Assembly: GCA_937148845.1 (NCBI GenBank)
Contig: CAKZRW010000042.1
Location: 1-39,509 of the forward strand
DNA length: 39,509 nucleotides
DNA from: an uncultured Actinomycetes bacterium
GTDB taxonomy: Bacteria > Actinomycetota > Thermoleophilia > RBG-16-64-13
Direction of reading: 5' to 3'
A program made the position numbers and the translations under genes. Positions 25,403 to 33,503 of this stretch are shown here, in pieces (position 1 is the first letter of the stretch; every line of letters begins with the position of its first letter). The notes beneath the pieces were generated by a model. That model was not told where the DNA came from, ran no database searches, and saw only the letters and a program-made list of their open reading frames with translations.

Positions 25403-26776
25403 CTAGCCAGTCTCGCGGACGCGACGGCCCAGACGCAGGCCCGGCACCAACATGGGCGTAGACCGGCGGTAACGATCGTAGCCCGGACGGGTGGCGAGCA
25501 TCCTTTTCTCCATCATGGGTACGCTCACCAAGACAAAGAGGAGGGTGATAGCAAGCGCCCCGCCGCCTGTCCACCACCAACCCCCACCACCAGCAAGAGC
25601 AAAGAGCCAGAATCCCCACCAGGTGGAGATCTCCCCCAGATAGTTCGGATGACGACTGTGAGCCCAGAGACCGCTGTCGAGGTATCGCCTCTCGAGATGT
25701 CGCCCCGGCTCCCACGAACGCCGCCGGAAACGGCGAAGTTGTTCGTCAGCTACGAAGGCGATGGCGACAGCACCTAGGACGACCACCGTAGCGACACCGT
25801 CAAGCCAACCCAGGAGCACTTCGCGAGAACGTGACACGGCGTAGAAGGGAAGACAGCCCAGATAGACCAGCACCGTCGGGAACAGATGGATGCCGAAAAA
25901 GCTCAGCGGCCAGTACAGCTTGCCGTAACGCCGGCGGAAGGCGACGTAGCGGAAGTCTTCCTGCGCCAGCCCCTGCCAGTCCCGATAGAAGTTGCTGGTG
26001 AGTCTGACCGCGTAGACGAAGACAAGGCAGGCCAACAGCAGGTCACGAGAGGCCAAAGCAGCCCGACCAGTCCACAGGTAGTAGACGGTGATGGCAAGAG
26101 GCTGCAAACTCCAGTAGGGGTCATAAAGGCTGGAGTTGTCGAACAGCAGTGAAGCCACGAAGACCAGCCCAGTGGCAGCCAGAGTGCCCACCGCGAGCTC
26201 GGCCAAGGGGGGCAGGGGTCCCCATACCTTCACTGCTCCCCAGGCGCAGGCGAAAGCAGCAAGGTAGGTGAGACCGCTCACACCGAGGGAGAAACCTCGA
26301 TTACCGCGCAGACGAGCAAGAGGCCCGGGCAGACCGGCTGGCTGGGTATCCCCCTCTGCACAGACCCGCGGCTGGAGCCTCACCAGGTGGACAGTCACCC
26401 CCACCGCGATGACCAGCAGGAGGAGACGTGTCCAAGAGGGAAGACCGGCCAAGAGCACGGTGAGTAGGATGACGGTCCACAGCAAGGCCACGCTGCCCGC
26501 TTTGACCCTCCAGTCGATCCCGCCTCCGCGTAGGTAGCGGGCAAGAGGCGGTCCGAAGACCCGGTTGTTGGTGAGCCAGCAGTAGAAGCGCTCCGAACTG
26601 CGGGCATAGCAGTAAGCTGCAATCAACAAGAAGGGCACGGTAGGGAGAACAGGCAGCAGCACGCCCACCACGGCCAGGGCCACGGCAGCAGTACCCGCAG
26701 CAATGAGAAGCGCTCGCTTGGTCCGCTCCCAGGGACTATGGCGCGAAGGTTCGCACTTCTTTGTCGCGTCACTCAT
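25403..26776 (-). CDS. DUF454 (YbaN-like) - DUF1295 fusion membrane protein
   Basis: A 457-aa protein that appears to join two families. Residues ~20-135 match DUF454/YbaN: GVLLPVLPTVPFLLIAAYCYARSS, then NNRVFGPPLARYL, then paired helices. Residues ~165-450 match DUF1295, the steroid-5-alpha-reductase-like membrane enzymes: FDNSSLYDPYWSLQP, RLTSNFYRDWQGL and HSRHPNYLGEISTWWGFWLFAL, the last being the cofactor-side motif of the superfamily. Around ten or more TM helices are expected. ATG 26776 is taken because TATCCT lies 8 nt upstream and no SD is seen; an in-frame GTG at 26812 is possible. Substrate unknown; a lipid or sterol-like molecule is the family expectation. Confidence 0.8.
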   Translation of the reverse strand: MSDATKKCEPSRHSPWERTKRALLIAAGTAAVALAVVGVLLPVLPTVPFLLIAAYCYARSSERFYCWLTNNRVFGPPLARYLRGGGIDWRVKAGSVALLWTVILLTVLLAGLPSWTRLLLLVIAVGVTVHLVRLQPRVCAEGDTQPAGLPGPLARLRGNRGFSLGVSGLTYLAAFACAWGAVKVWGPLPPLAELAVGTLAATGLVFVASLLFDNSSLYDPYWSLQPLAITVYYLWTGRAALASRDLLLACLVFVYAVRLTSNFYRDWQGLAQEDFRYVAFRRRYGKLYWPLSFFGIHLFPTVLVYLGCLPFYAVSRSREVLLGWLDGVATVVVLGAVAIAFVADEQLRRFRRRSWEPGRHLERRYLDSGLWAHSRHPNYLGEISTWWGFWLFALAGGGGWWWTGGGALAITLLFVLVSVPMMEKRMLATRPGYDRYRRSTPMLVPGLRLGRRVRETG

Positions 26777-26848
26777 CGAAGAAGAGGATACCAGCCCCGC
26801 ACGGCTACCCACCGCGAGAGCGAGCGGGCCGGTCCAGCCAAGACCGGG

Positions 26849-26854
26849 TAGAAT
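26849..26854 (+). promoter_or_regulatory. Possible -10 element (TAGAAT) for the VOC gene
   Basis: TAGAATCG here repeats the -10 context of the DUF2721 promoter. It lies ~90 nt upstream of the VOC start in the divergent spacer. No convincing -35 was found. Confidence 0.3.
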
Positions 26855-26943
26855 CGGGTCGGGATAGAGCCGCGCCGCTATCTAGCGCAGGCAGAGGTCC
26901 GACGCGTTGAGAAAGTCTGAGGCAAGAAAAGGAGCGCGCCATC

Positions 26944-27405
26944 ATGGCCGTTATGGGCGTCCATCATGTCAGTCTCACCGTCACCGACCTGGACCGCTCA
27001 GTCGATTTCTACACTCGCCTGCTGGGGTTCCGCCTGATAGGGCGCAAACATCGTCAGGCACCCGATCTAGGCGATGCCCTTTGGGGTCCACCCCCCGAGA
27101 AAGGGACTCAGCCAGCCGAGATCTGGATAGCTGATCTGGAACTGGCCGGCACGCGGTTGGAGCTGATCCAATACCTGCAACCAGCTAGCCCGCCTTATCA
27201 CGGGCAGCCCGCCCAGGCCGGATCGGCTCACCTGGCCCTGCTCACCCAAGACATCGAGGCCGAGGTCGCGCGGCTACGGGAAGCGGGAGTGCTCTTCCAC
27301 ACCCCTGTCCGCACCATCCGCGACCAGGAAAGGCCAGTGTGGCGCTGGTGTTACTTCCGAGACCCTGACGGTATTGTCGTCGAACTGGTCCAGAGCGGGG
27401 AGTAG
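26944..27405 (+). CDS. VOC (glyoxalase/dioxygenase-like) family protein
   Basis: A 153-aa single-module VOC protein. HHVSLTVTDLDRSVDFYTRLLGFRLIG opens the first beta-alpha-beta-beta-beta unit, and SAHLALLTQDIEAEVARLREAGV opens the second. CYFRDPDGIVVELVQ closes it with the usual metal-binding Glu. The likely metal ligands (His near the N-terminus, His in AHLAL, Glu in VVELV) are present, so metal-dependent catalysis is plausible. The reaction (glyoxalase, epimerase, dioxygenase or resistance protein) cannot be assigned. AAAAGGAG precedes ATG 26944; ATG 26953 is an alternative. Confidence 0.85.
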   Translation: MAVMGVHHVSLTVTDLDRSVDFYTRLLGFRLIGRKHRQAPDLGDALWGPPPEKGTQPAEIWIADLELAGTRLELIQYLQPASPPYHGQPAQAGSAHLALLTQDIEAEVARLREAGVLFHTPVRTIRDQERPVWRWCYFRDPDGIVVELVQSGE

Positions 27406-27430
27406 GCTGGCCAGGTCTAGCCAGGGCCTG

Positions 27431-27460
27431 GCTAGGTCCAGCTAGGTCCGGCTAGGTCCT
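27431..27460. repeat. 10-bp tandem repeat, three copies
   Basis: GCTAGGTCCA, GCTAGGTCCG and GCTAGGTCCT are contiguous, and degenerate related sequence (GGCCAGGTCTAGCCAGGGCCTG) precedes them from 27409. The array fills the 46-bp spacer between the VOC stop and the convergent aminotransferase stop and runs into the last codons of the latter. Confidence 0.85.
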
Positions 27461-28795
27461 AGCAAGGCTACGCTCGACCGGCCTGGAGCTCGTCTTGCCG
27501 CTTTCTATGTAGGTGGTGAGCGCCTCGGCCAGGGTACGGAAGATCCACTCTCGCTTGGCGTCATCGGTCTCCAGCAATGTGAAGCGAAAGCCCGGACGCG
27601 GAGTGAAGAAACCGCTCAGCGGCACCACGCAGATGCCCGTGGAGGCCAGAAGTTGATACACGAAGCAGGCATCCGGGGCCGCGCCCTTACACTGCTGCTC
27701 CACCAGCTCCCGCAGCTGGGGGTCGGCGATAGGGAGGCGGTTGGTGCCCGTGAGCGTCCCCGCTTCGAACAGCACGGTCATGTAGAAGGCGCCCTGGGCG
27801 GGATGGACTTTGATCCCTGGCACCTGCCTGAGGATCTCGTAGGCTTGCTGGGCCCGCTTAGCGAAGGTCTGGGCCCTCCTTGCCAGATGGTCGGCATAGC
27901 GCGGGTCGCCGAAGATGCGGGGTACCGCCAGTTGGGGCCCGCTCGTGGAGCAGACCTCCAAGCGCTTGGCGGCAAGCACGGAATCGATGTAGGCGGAGAA
28001 GTTCTGGTCGCGAGAGCGGTTGAGCACTTCTATCCACCCGCAACGCGACCCCGGCCAAGGTACTTCCTTGGAGATGCCCCTCATCACCACCGCCGGTACA
28101 TCGGTGGCCACTTCGGAGAGATGCACGGTCTCCACGCCGGGGAACACCATGTGGATGTAGATCTCATCGGCGACCAGGAAAAGGTCGAACTCCCGGGCCA
28201 AAGCCACGAAGCGTTCCAGCACCTCGGGCGGGTAGACCGCGCCGGTGGGATTGTTGGGATTGATGAGGAGGATCCCAGCGATGGCAGGGTACGACTCCAG
28301 CTTGCGACGCAGGTCGACGAAGTCGGGCATCCAGCTGTTCTCGGGATCAAGATCGTAGGTGAGGTGGGGCAGAGCGCAGTGGGCAGACTCGGCCGAGGAG
28401 TGGGTGCTGTAAGCCGGGGAGGGGCCGATGACCCGGGCATGCGCGCTCAAGAACCCGTAGACCTTGGCCACGGCGTCGGCCACCCCGTTGAAGAAGATGA
28501 TGTCGGCCGGAGTCACCCGAGCTCCCGGCCGCGCGTTCACATGCTCGGCCAGGGCCTCGCGCGCTTCCAGGAAACCTTCGGTGGGGCAGTAGCCCCAGGA
28601 GTCCTCTATCTCCAGCACTTCGTGCATGATCTGGCGGATCCAGGGCTCTACCCTCTCGCCCTTGGCGACCGGGTCCCCGATGTTCTCCCAGGTGATCTCC
28701 ACTCCGTGCCGACGGACCAGCTCGGCGAAACTGACGATGTCACGTATGGCGTATGAAAGATGTGCTGATGACGGGCTGACCAGATTGGCCCTCAT
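27452..28795 (-). CDS. Class I/II PLP-dependent aminotransferase
   Basis: A 447-aa fold-type I aminotransferase, probably cytoplasmic. Marks: ENIGDPVAKG, GYCPTEGFLEAREALA, INPNNPTGAVYP, LFLVADEIYIHMVF with the PLP Asp, and GISKEVPWPGSRCGWIEV with Lys243 and the following Arg. The N-terminus YAIRDIVSFAELVRRHG resembles alanine/aspartate-type enzymes. Substrate not assignable. AAGGAG lies 5 nt before ATG 28795. It is the last gene of a five-gene minus-strand run, separated from the MFS pair by a long hairpin, so it may be only partly co-expressed. Its last codons overlap the 10-bp tandem repeat. Confidence 0.85.
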   Translation of the reverse strand: MRANLVSPSSAHLSYAIRDIVSFAELVRRHGVEITWENIGDPVAKGERVEPWIRQIMHEVLEIEDSWGYCPTEGFLEAREALAEHVNARPGARVTPADIIFFNGVADAVAKVYGFLSAHARVIGPSPAYSTHSSAESAHCALPHLTYDLDPENSWMPDFVDLRRKLESYPAIAGILLINPNNPTGAVYPPEVLERFVALAREFDLFLVADEIYIHMVFPGVETVHLSEVATDVPAVVMRGISKEVPWPGSRCGWIEVLNRSRDQNFSAYIDSVLAAKRLEVCSTSGPQLAVPRIFGDPRYADHLARRAQTFAKRAQQAYEILRQVPGIKVHPAQGAFYMTVLFEAGTLTGTNRLPIADPQLRELVEQQCKGAAPDACFVYQLLASTGICVVPLSGFFTPRPGFRFTLLETDDAKREWIFRTLAEALTTYIESGKTSSRPVERSLART

Positions 28796-28842
28796 CTTCG
28801 CTCCTTACCTCCAAGGGTCGAGATGCCGGAGTATACAGGACT

Positions 28843-28873
28843 GGCGCGCCGCCGGCGGAGCCGGCGGCGCGCC
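28843..28873 (-). terminator. Perfect 14-bp hairpin between MFS and aminotransferase genes
   Basis: GGCGCGCCGCCGGC (28843-28856), loop GGA, then the exact complement (28860-28873). The stem ends one base before the MFS stop codon. No U-run follows on the minus strand. It could attenuate transcription into the aminotransferase or protect the upstream mRNA. Confidence 0.6.
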
Positions 28874-30136
28874 CTAGCCGGCGGCCTCACCCTCTCCGGA
28901 GACCCGCCGCAGGTAGAACGCCAGCCCAGAGCACGCCCCGGCAAGCACGAAGGCCAGGCCCATGGCCAGACGAAAGCCGGCCTTCTCCGCGATGGGGCCT
29001 ATGAGATAGGGAAAGACTATGCGACCCAGCGCTCCAGCCATGATGACTCCGGAGTATACAACTCCCGCGTGCCATGCCGGGAACCGTCCCGAGAAGCCCA
29101 GGATGAGGGGGAACGCCCCTGAGGCACCCAGCCCGCTCAGGAAGGCCATGACCATCACCATCTCTACCGACACGGAGAAGGCCACCCCCAGCGCAAAGAC
29201 AGCCATCACTCCCATGCCGAGAGCAAGCAAGCGCGAAGCGGCCACTCGTCGCGTGAGTTCGACCATCGCCAGGCGGCCGGTCAGCAGCCCCACCCAGAAC
29301 AGGGTCACCGCGATCCCTGCCACCGACTTTCCCACCCCGAAGGTTTCGATGGCAAACTTGGGCAACCACACGTTGAGGATGAACTCGGCGCCGATGTAGA
29401 GGACAGACGCAGTGAGTACCACGGCGAACAACACCGGATTGAACCCGATGACCGCTCGTACCTGCCGGAGCCGTAGGTTCTCGCGGCCTTTGATGTCACT
29501 CAGGGGCTGGACAGTGAGAAGGAGCGCCACCAGGAGGGACAGCACCGCCTCGGCGACGAACACCCACCTCCAGCTACCGCCTAGGGCCAGGGCCAGGGCG
29601 ATGGCGAGCGGGGTGGCCATCATCCCCAAGGCGAAGAAGAGAAGCAGGATCACCATGGCTCGGTGCGTTCCAGTCTTGACGTGGCAGCCTACCCACATGC
29701 CGGGAAGACTGTTGAGAAAGACCACGCCCAGACCTACGAAGAAGTAAGCCACGAAGAGGGACCATAGGCCGCGGGCGAGCAGACCGGAGGCCGCAAGACC
29801 CGCCGCCTCGAGCCAGGCCGCAAGTACGATCGTCCAGGCTGCCGAAACACGGGCCAGAAAGAGATTGAGCGAAATGACCCCCACCAGCATGCCCACGGCG
29901 AAGCCCACACTCAAGAGCCCTCCTTGCGCCAGCGGAATACCAAGCTCGGCCAGGATGGGGTCCAGAAGGGGCCCCAGCGAGATCATGGTTACGCCCACCA
30001 GGAAGGTGGCGGCATAGAGCGAGGCGTAGGCCGCGCTGGCAGTACCCGCAGTGACGGAGGGCTCGGCAGAGGAGGGATCAGAAGCTCCCCGGCCCCTTGC
30101 CAGCCGGAGGAGTGACCCGCGGCATGCGCCCTTCAT
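28874..30136 (-). CDS. MFS transporter (first of a tandem pair by position)
   Basis: A 420-aa major-facilitator transporter with about 12 predicted helices. The N-terminal ISLGPLLDPILAELGIPLAQGGLLS closely parallels the neighbouring MFS protein, showing tandem duplication. A charged central loop beginning LSDIKGRENLRLRQVR separates the halves. Its ATG (30136) overlaps the TGA of the upstream MFS gene by four bases, so translation is coupled. Substrate unknown; the amidohydrolase and aminotransferase nearby hint at an aromatic or amino acid-like compound (inference). Confidence 0.88.
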   Translation of the reverse strand: MKGACRGSLLRLARGRGASDPSSAEPSVTAGTASAAYASLYAATFLVGVTMISLGPLLDPILAELGIPLAQGGLLSVGFAVGMLVGVISLNLFLARVSAAWTIVLAAWLEAAGLAASGLLARGLWSLFVAYFFVGLGVVFLNSLPGMWVGCHVKTGTHRAMVILLLFFALGMMATPLAIALALALGGSWRWVFVAEAVLSLLVALLLTVQPLSDIKGRENLRLRQVRAVIGFNPVLFAVVLTASVLYIGAEFILNVWLPKFAIETFGVGKSVAGIAVTLFWVGLLTGRLAMVELTRRVAASRLLALGMGVMAVFALGVAFSVSVEMVMVMAFLSGLGASGAFPLILGFSGRFPAWHAGVVYSGVIMAGALGRIVFPYLIGPIAEKAGFRLAMGLAFVLAGACSGLAFYLRRVSGEGEAAG

Positions 30137-31371
30137 TCTAGGCTGTGCTCCCTTCCAGTGGGCGAGGCAGGGGAGAGCGAGGGCGCCCGGCCGGCCCGCT
30201 CTAGCACCAGGGCGAGAATCATCACGGCCGTCGCCGGTACCGCCGCCAGAGCCAAAGCTATCGACATGCCTAGTGCCTCAGCGGCAGGTCCGACCACATA
30301 CGAGAAGGTGGAGTAGGCCCCAGTGCCTGCCAGCATCATCAAGGAATACACTACGCCCGAGTACCAGCCCGGGAACCGTGGTGTATAGCAGGCCACCAAA
30401 GGCCAGCAGGCCGAGGCTCCCAGACCAGCCAAGAAGGCGAAGACCTGCGACCACAAGAGACTCGGCGCCAGAGCGGTGGCGGCGATAAAGACCGCCTCCA
30501 TGCCCGCAAAACCGGCTAGAAGACGAGCTGGCGAATGAGTGCGGGTGAGCGGCACCGCCAGGTAGCGTCCCACGGTGATCCCCGACCAAAAGAGAGTGAC
30601 GCTCAGCGCCGCGACCGCCGGACCTGCCCCGAACACCTCCACCTGGTGCTTGGGCAGCCATACGCCTAGCATGCCTTCCGTCGCCACATAAGAGAAGATG
30701 GCGGCCAGCATCACGGTCAAGAGAAGGCGCCGGGAGGAGGCCAGTCCCCTCAGGTGAACGAGCCCAAGATTCTGCCTTCCCCTGACGTCGGCAAAAGGAA
30801 GAAGGGTCAGAACCCCGGCCACCACCACCGAAAGGACCGCTTCTCCTATGAAAATCATGCGCCAGGTGACGCCCGCCTGCAACAGGCCGCCTATGGCCAG
30901 GGGCGCCACCACCACCCCCAAGGCAAAGAAGGCGGCGATCAGCAGCATGGCCCGCTCCAGACCCTTCTCCACGTGTGCGGCTACCCATACTCCCGAGACA
31001 GCGTTGGGTATGACCCCGGCTACTCCGCTCACATACAGAGCTGCCATCAGAAAGCCCAGATTGAAGGAGAGCAGACCAGCCGCGGCCGAGCCAAGAGCCA
31101 CCACCCAGGCGCAGGCCACCATGATGGTCTTGAGAGGCACCCGGGCCAGGGCGAAGTTGAGAAGTAGCATGCCCGTCACCCGACCAGCATAGAAGGAAAG
31201 GGAGAGCAGTCCGCCCTGGGCCAGCGAGAGACCAAGATCTTTCAGAATGGAGTCGAGCACCGGTCCCAGTGTGATAAGCATGACCCCGATATAGAACTGG
31301 GTACCGAAAAGCACAGGCAGTGAACGCGACGGGTCCTCGGCGCTGGCAGTGCTGGTCTCCATGGTTCTCAC
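30133..31371 (-). CDS. MFS transporter (paralogue, upstream member of the pair)
   Basis: A 412-aa major-facilitator protein with ~12 helices. ITLGPVLDSILKDLGLSLAQGGLLS aligns with the following MFS protein, and both have the same central loop type (FADVRGRQNLGLVHLRG). Two starts are possible: GTG 31371, which lies 9 nt after TATCCT with no SD, and ATG 31362. I use GTG because the layout resembles other leaderless genes here. It lies 82 bp downstream of the amidohydrolase, with a 15-bp hairpin between. The stop overlaps the next MFS start (ATGA). Confidence 0.87.
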   Translation of the reverse strand: MRTMETSTASAEDPSRSLPVLFGTQFYIGVMLITLGPVLDSILKDLGLSLAQGGLLSLSFYAGRVTGMLLLNFALARVPLKTIMVACAWVVALGSAAAGLLSFNLGFLMAALYVSGVAGVIPNAVSGVWVAAHVEKGLERAMLLIAAFFALGVVVAPLAIGGLLQAGVTWRMIFIGEAVLSVVVAGVLTLLPFADVRGRQNLGLVHLRGLASSRRLLLTVMLAAIFSYVATEGMLGVWLPKHQVEVFGAGPAVAALSVTLFWSGITVGRYLAVPLTRTHSPARLLAGFAGMEAVFIAATALAPSLLWSQVFAFLAGLGASACWPLVACYTPRFPGWYSGVVYSLMMLAGTGAYSTFSYVVGPAAEALGMSIALALAAVPATAVMILALVLERAGRAPSLSPASPTGREHSLE

Positions 31372-31397
31372 GGTGACACTAGGATAGCGAACCTAAA

Positions 31398-31437
31398 GGG
31401 GCGGCGCGGAGGGTTCCGGGTACCTCCGCGCCGCCCC
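31398..31437 (-). terminator. Perfect 15-bp hairpin between amidohydrolase and MFS genes
   Basis: GGGGCGGCGCGGAGG (31398-31412) and its complement (31423-31437) flank a 10-nt loop. On the minus strand the stem is followed by TTTAGG, a very short U-run. It begins 17 bp after the amidohydrolase stop, so it probably terminates or attenuates that transcript. Confidence 0.65.
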
Positions 31438-31453
31438 CAAGGTAGAAGGAAGT

Positions 31454-32452
31454 CTAGAACCCGAGGGCCCTCGCATTGCCTTCGAACAAGGCGTAGGCCT
31501 CCTCGGCAGTGAGCGGTAGGCTGCGCAAGAAGTCCATACAGTCTTTCATGTTCTCGTACGGGAAATCGGTCCCCAGCAGGATACGGTCCATCCCCAGGCT
31601 GTCGCGGGTGCAGTAGAAAGCGGCCGGCAAGTAGTTGCCGCTGGTGGTCACCCAGAGGTTGTGCTTGATGTAGTGACCGGCCGGCATCTTGCAACCCTCT
31701 CCGATCTCAGGATTGGGCTTGGCATGGTTCTGCATCCAGGCCCGATTGACCCGGTCGACCAGGAAGGGCAACGCTTCGCCGAAATGACCCATGATGATCT
31801 TGAGCTTGGGATAGGCGTCGAACACTCCCCGCACGATCATGCGCATGAAGCAGTAGGTCACGTCAGTACCGAAGCCAAGGGTGGGGCCACTCAGCACCAT
31901 CCCGAACTCCCGTAGTTCGGCGATCTTGGGCACGGCCGGATGCAAGTAAATGGGGATGTCGAGCTCTTCGCACTTGGCGAGAAGGGGCCAGTACTTCTTC
32001 TCGTCCAGATAGGAGTCGCCATAGTTGGAGTGAGTATTCCAGCCAGAAAAACCTAGCTCTTTGATGCAGCGCTCGAGCTCCGCCGCCGACCACTCCGGGT
32101 CCTTGGGGGCAAGACAGGCGAAACCGCCAAAGCGCTCGGGATATTTCTCGATGACCCGGGCGAGGAAGTCATTGGCGTCCCTAGCCACCTTCTTGCCGAT
32201 CTCAGGCGGGAACTGCTCCGCCCCCGGAGAGGTGACCGAAAGCACAGCATAGTCGACCCCGGCTTCATCCATCAGCCGGAGCCGGGCCTCCGCCACATCG
32301 GCCAGTTTGGGCTCGACCGCCAGTGGCATCCAGGCGTCAGGGGCAAAACCCAGACCCTTCTGCGGATCGACGGTGGGGAAGCCCTTGTTGGCATGAAGAG
32401 CTTCCAACCAAGTTGGGGTGAGGAAGTGGTTCTCGAGGTCGATGGTCTTCAC
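31454..32452 (-). CDS. Amidohydrolase-family decarboxylase, gamma-resorcylate-decarboxylase-like
   Basis: A 332-aa COG2159-type amidohydrolase. Metal-site residues are all visible: E7-x-H9 (DLENHF), H171 (IYLHPAV), H223 with E226 (MGHFGEALPF) and D296 (LLGTDFPYEN). LSGPTLGFGTD, RGVFDAYPKLKIIMGHFGE and LWVTTSGNY closely follow the pattern of 2,6-dihydroxybenzoate (gamma-resorcylate) decarboxylase. It probably decarboxylates, or hydrates/hydrolyses, an aromatic or related acid; the real substrate is unknown. GTG 32452 has GAAGGGAG 6 nt upstream. It follows the TetR gene on the same strand after a 202-bp spacer containing palindromes, so TetR control is likely. Confidence 0.82.
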   Translation of the reverse strand: MKTIDLENHFLTPTWLEALHANKGFPTVDPQKGLGFAPDAWMPLAVEPKLADVAEARLRLMDEAGVDYAVLSVTSPGAEQFPPEIGKKVARDANDFLARVIEKYPERFGGFACLAPKDPEWSAAELERCIKELGFSGWNTHSNYGDSYLDEKKYWPLLAKCEELDIPIYLHPAVPKIAELREFGMVLSGPTLGFGTDVTYCFMRMIVRGVFDAYPKLKIIMGHFGEALPFLVDRVNRAWMQNHAKPNPEIGEGCKMPAGHYIKHNLWVTTSGNYLPAAFYCTRDSLGMDRILLGTDFPYENMKDCMDFLRSLPLTAEEAYALFEGNARALGF

Positions 32453-32465
32453 GCACGACTCCCTT

Positions 32466-32478
32466 CGGTATAATACCG
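32466..32478. promoter_or_regulatory. Palindrome CGGTATAATACCG over the amidohydrolase -10
   Basis: A perfect 6+1+6 palindrome, 13 nt upstream of the amidohydrolase GTG. Its core reads TATTAT on the minus strand and TATAAT on the plus strand, so a repressor bound here would block the -10. Candidate operator for the adjacent TetR. Confidence 0.45.
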
Positions 32479-32516
32479 GCCTTTTCCAGAAAACCTGGCG
32501 CTGCCCCTATAGAAGC

Positions 32517-32529
32517 AGAATATCATTCT
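32517..32529. promoter_or_regulatory. Palindrome AGAAT-ATC-ATTCT upstream of amidohydrolase
   Basis: A perfect 5+3+5 dyad ~65 nt upstream of the amidohydrolase start. The flanks (32535-32553, CTGCGGCGC with GGCGCAG) form a further imperfect dyad. Second candidate regulator site in the TetR-amidohydrolase spacer. Confidence 0.35.
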
Positions 32530-32654
32530 AAATCCTGCGGCGCAATAGGCGCAGACGCGATAAGGCATGGGCGCAGCACGCGCAGCCGCAATACACCTAG
32601 AAGACAAGGGTAGGACATGCCAGCGGCACTACCAGTCACCCCTGGCCGCCGCGT

Positions 32655-33323
32655 CTAAGAACCCTGTGGCTCGACGGAGTCGGGAGCCTTGCCGGTGAGG
32701 TAAGCGAGACCGGTGCGGGTAAGTTCCCGGATAAGCGCCTCGTCAGGAAAGCCGCCTGTCAGTTCCGCAGCCTCACCAAAAGTGATGCGCTCGCGCAGCA
32801 GGGCCATGCAGAAAGAGTAGAACCAGCGTGCGGCGGACTCGGGATCAGGATGGCAGATCTCGTCACGATGCCTGAGCAGAACCTCCATCACCTTGTTGCG
32901 GCGAGCGGCGTTTGTGCGCTCCCCTTGTGCTCTCACTTTGGAGTCGAACACGGCCTCGACGATGAAGGCGCGAAAAAGCTGCGGCTCACTCAAGAGATGA
33001 GAGGCCACCACGCGTACTACCCGTTCCACCAAGTCCTCCAGACTCTCGCTCTCGGAGTCAGCTCGGTCCAAGGCTGCGAACACCTCGTCCTGGACGCGGT
33101 TGAGATACCGGGAATGCACAGCCCGTAGCAGCCCGAGCTTGTTGGGGAAGCGCGCATAGATACTACCGACCGAGGATCGGGAGCGATCGACCACTTCCGC
33201 GATGGTCATGGCGTCAAAGCCACGCGCGCGGATCAATTCTTCCGCAGCGTCAAGAATGCGCTCCAACGATTCCCGACTACGACGTTGGCGGGGTGGTTTG
33301 TACGTAAGCTCGGCTTCCTCCAC
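32655..33323 (-). CDS. TetR-family transcriptional regulator
   Basis: A 222-aa regulator. The N-terminal HTH is typical: RILDAAEELIRARGFDAMTIAEVVDRSRSSVGSIYARFPNKLGLLRAV. The C-terminal ligand domain has no recognised specificity but includes WFYSFCMALLRERITFGEAAELTGG. GTG 33323 has AAGGGGG five nt upstream. It heads the minus-strand run of amidohydrolase, two MFS and aminotransferase genes and probably represses it (inference from position). Effector unknown. Confidence 0.88.
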   Translation of the reverse strand: MEEAELTYKPPRQRRSRESLERILDAAEELIRARGFDAMTIAEVVDRSRSSVGSIYARFPNKLGLLRAVHSRYLNRVQDEVFAALDRADSESESLEDLVERVVRVVASHLLSEPQLFRAFIVEAVFDSKVRAQGERTNAARRNKVMEVLLRHRDEICHPDPESAARWFYSFCMALLRERITFGEAAELTGGFPDEALIRELTRTGLAYLTGKAPDSVEPQGS

Positions 33324-33488
33324 GCAGTCCCCCTTGCTCTCCCCTCAAGCCCAGTAGAACCCAGACCCACCTGACTCTGCTCATCCAAAGTCGCCTGTCA
33401 CTCCCTTCTAGCACCTCAGTGCCCGCGATGCAAGCTACTTTGGCATTACCGGCATAGATCACCCCGGGGAAACCCACCGAACCCAGGC

Positions 33489-33503
33489 TATAATGCGCGG
33501 CCG
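33489..33503 (+). promoter_or_regulatory. Consensus -10 directly before typA (leaderless)
   Basis: TATAAT at 33489-33494 is followed after 8 nt by the GTG start at 33503, leaving no room for an SD. No clear -35 is visible at 16-18 bp. A leaderless transcript beginning at GTG is the simplest reading. Confidence 0.55.

Noticed and set aside
27653-28756. Open frame of 367 codons on the plus strand opposite the aminotransferase
   Set aside because: His/Gly/Asp-rich translation with no motifs; the minus-strand frame has all PLP motifs.
27452-33323. Defence island or phage-related cassette
   Set aside because: No nucleases, helicases, toxins, integrases or recombination sites; the contents are metabolic and transport genes.
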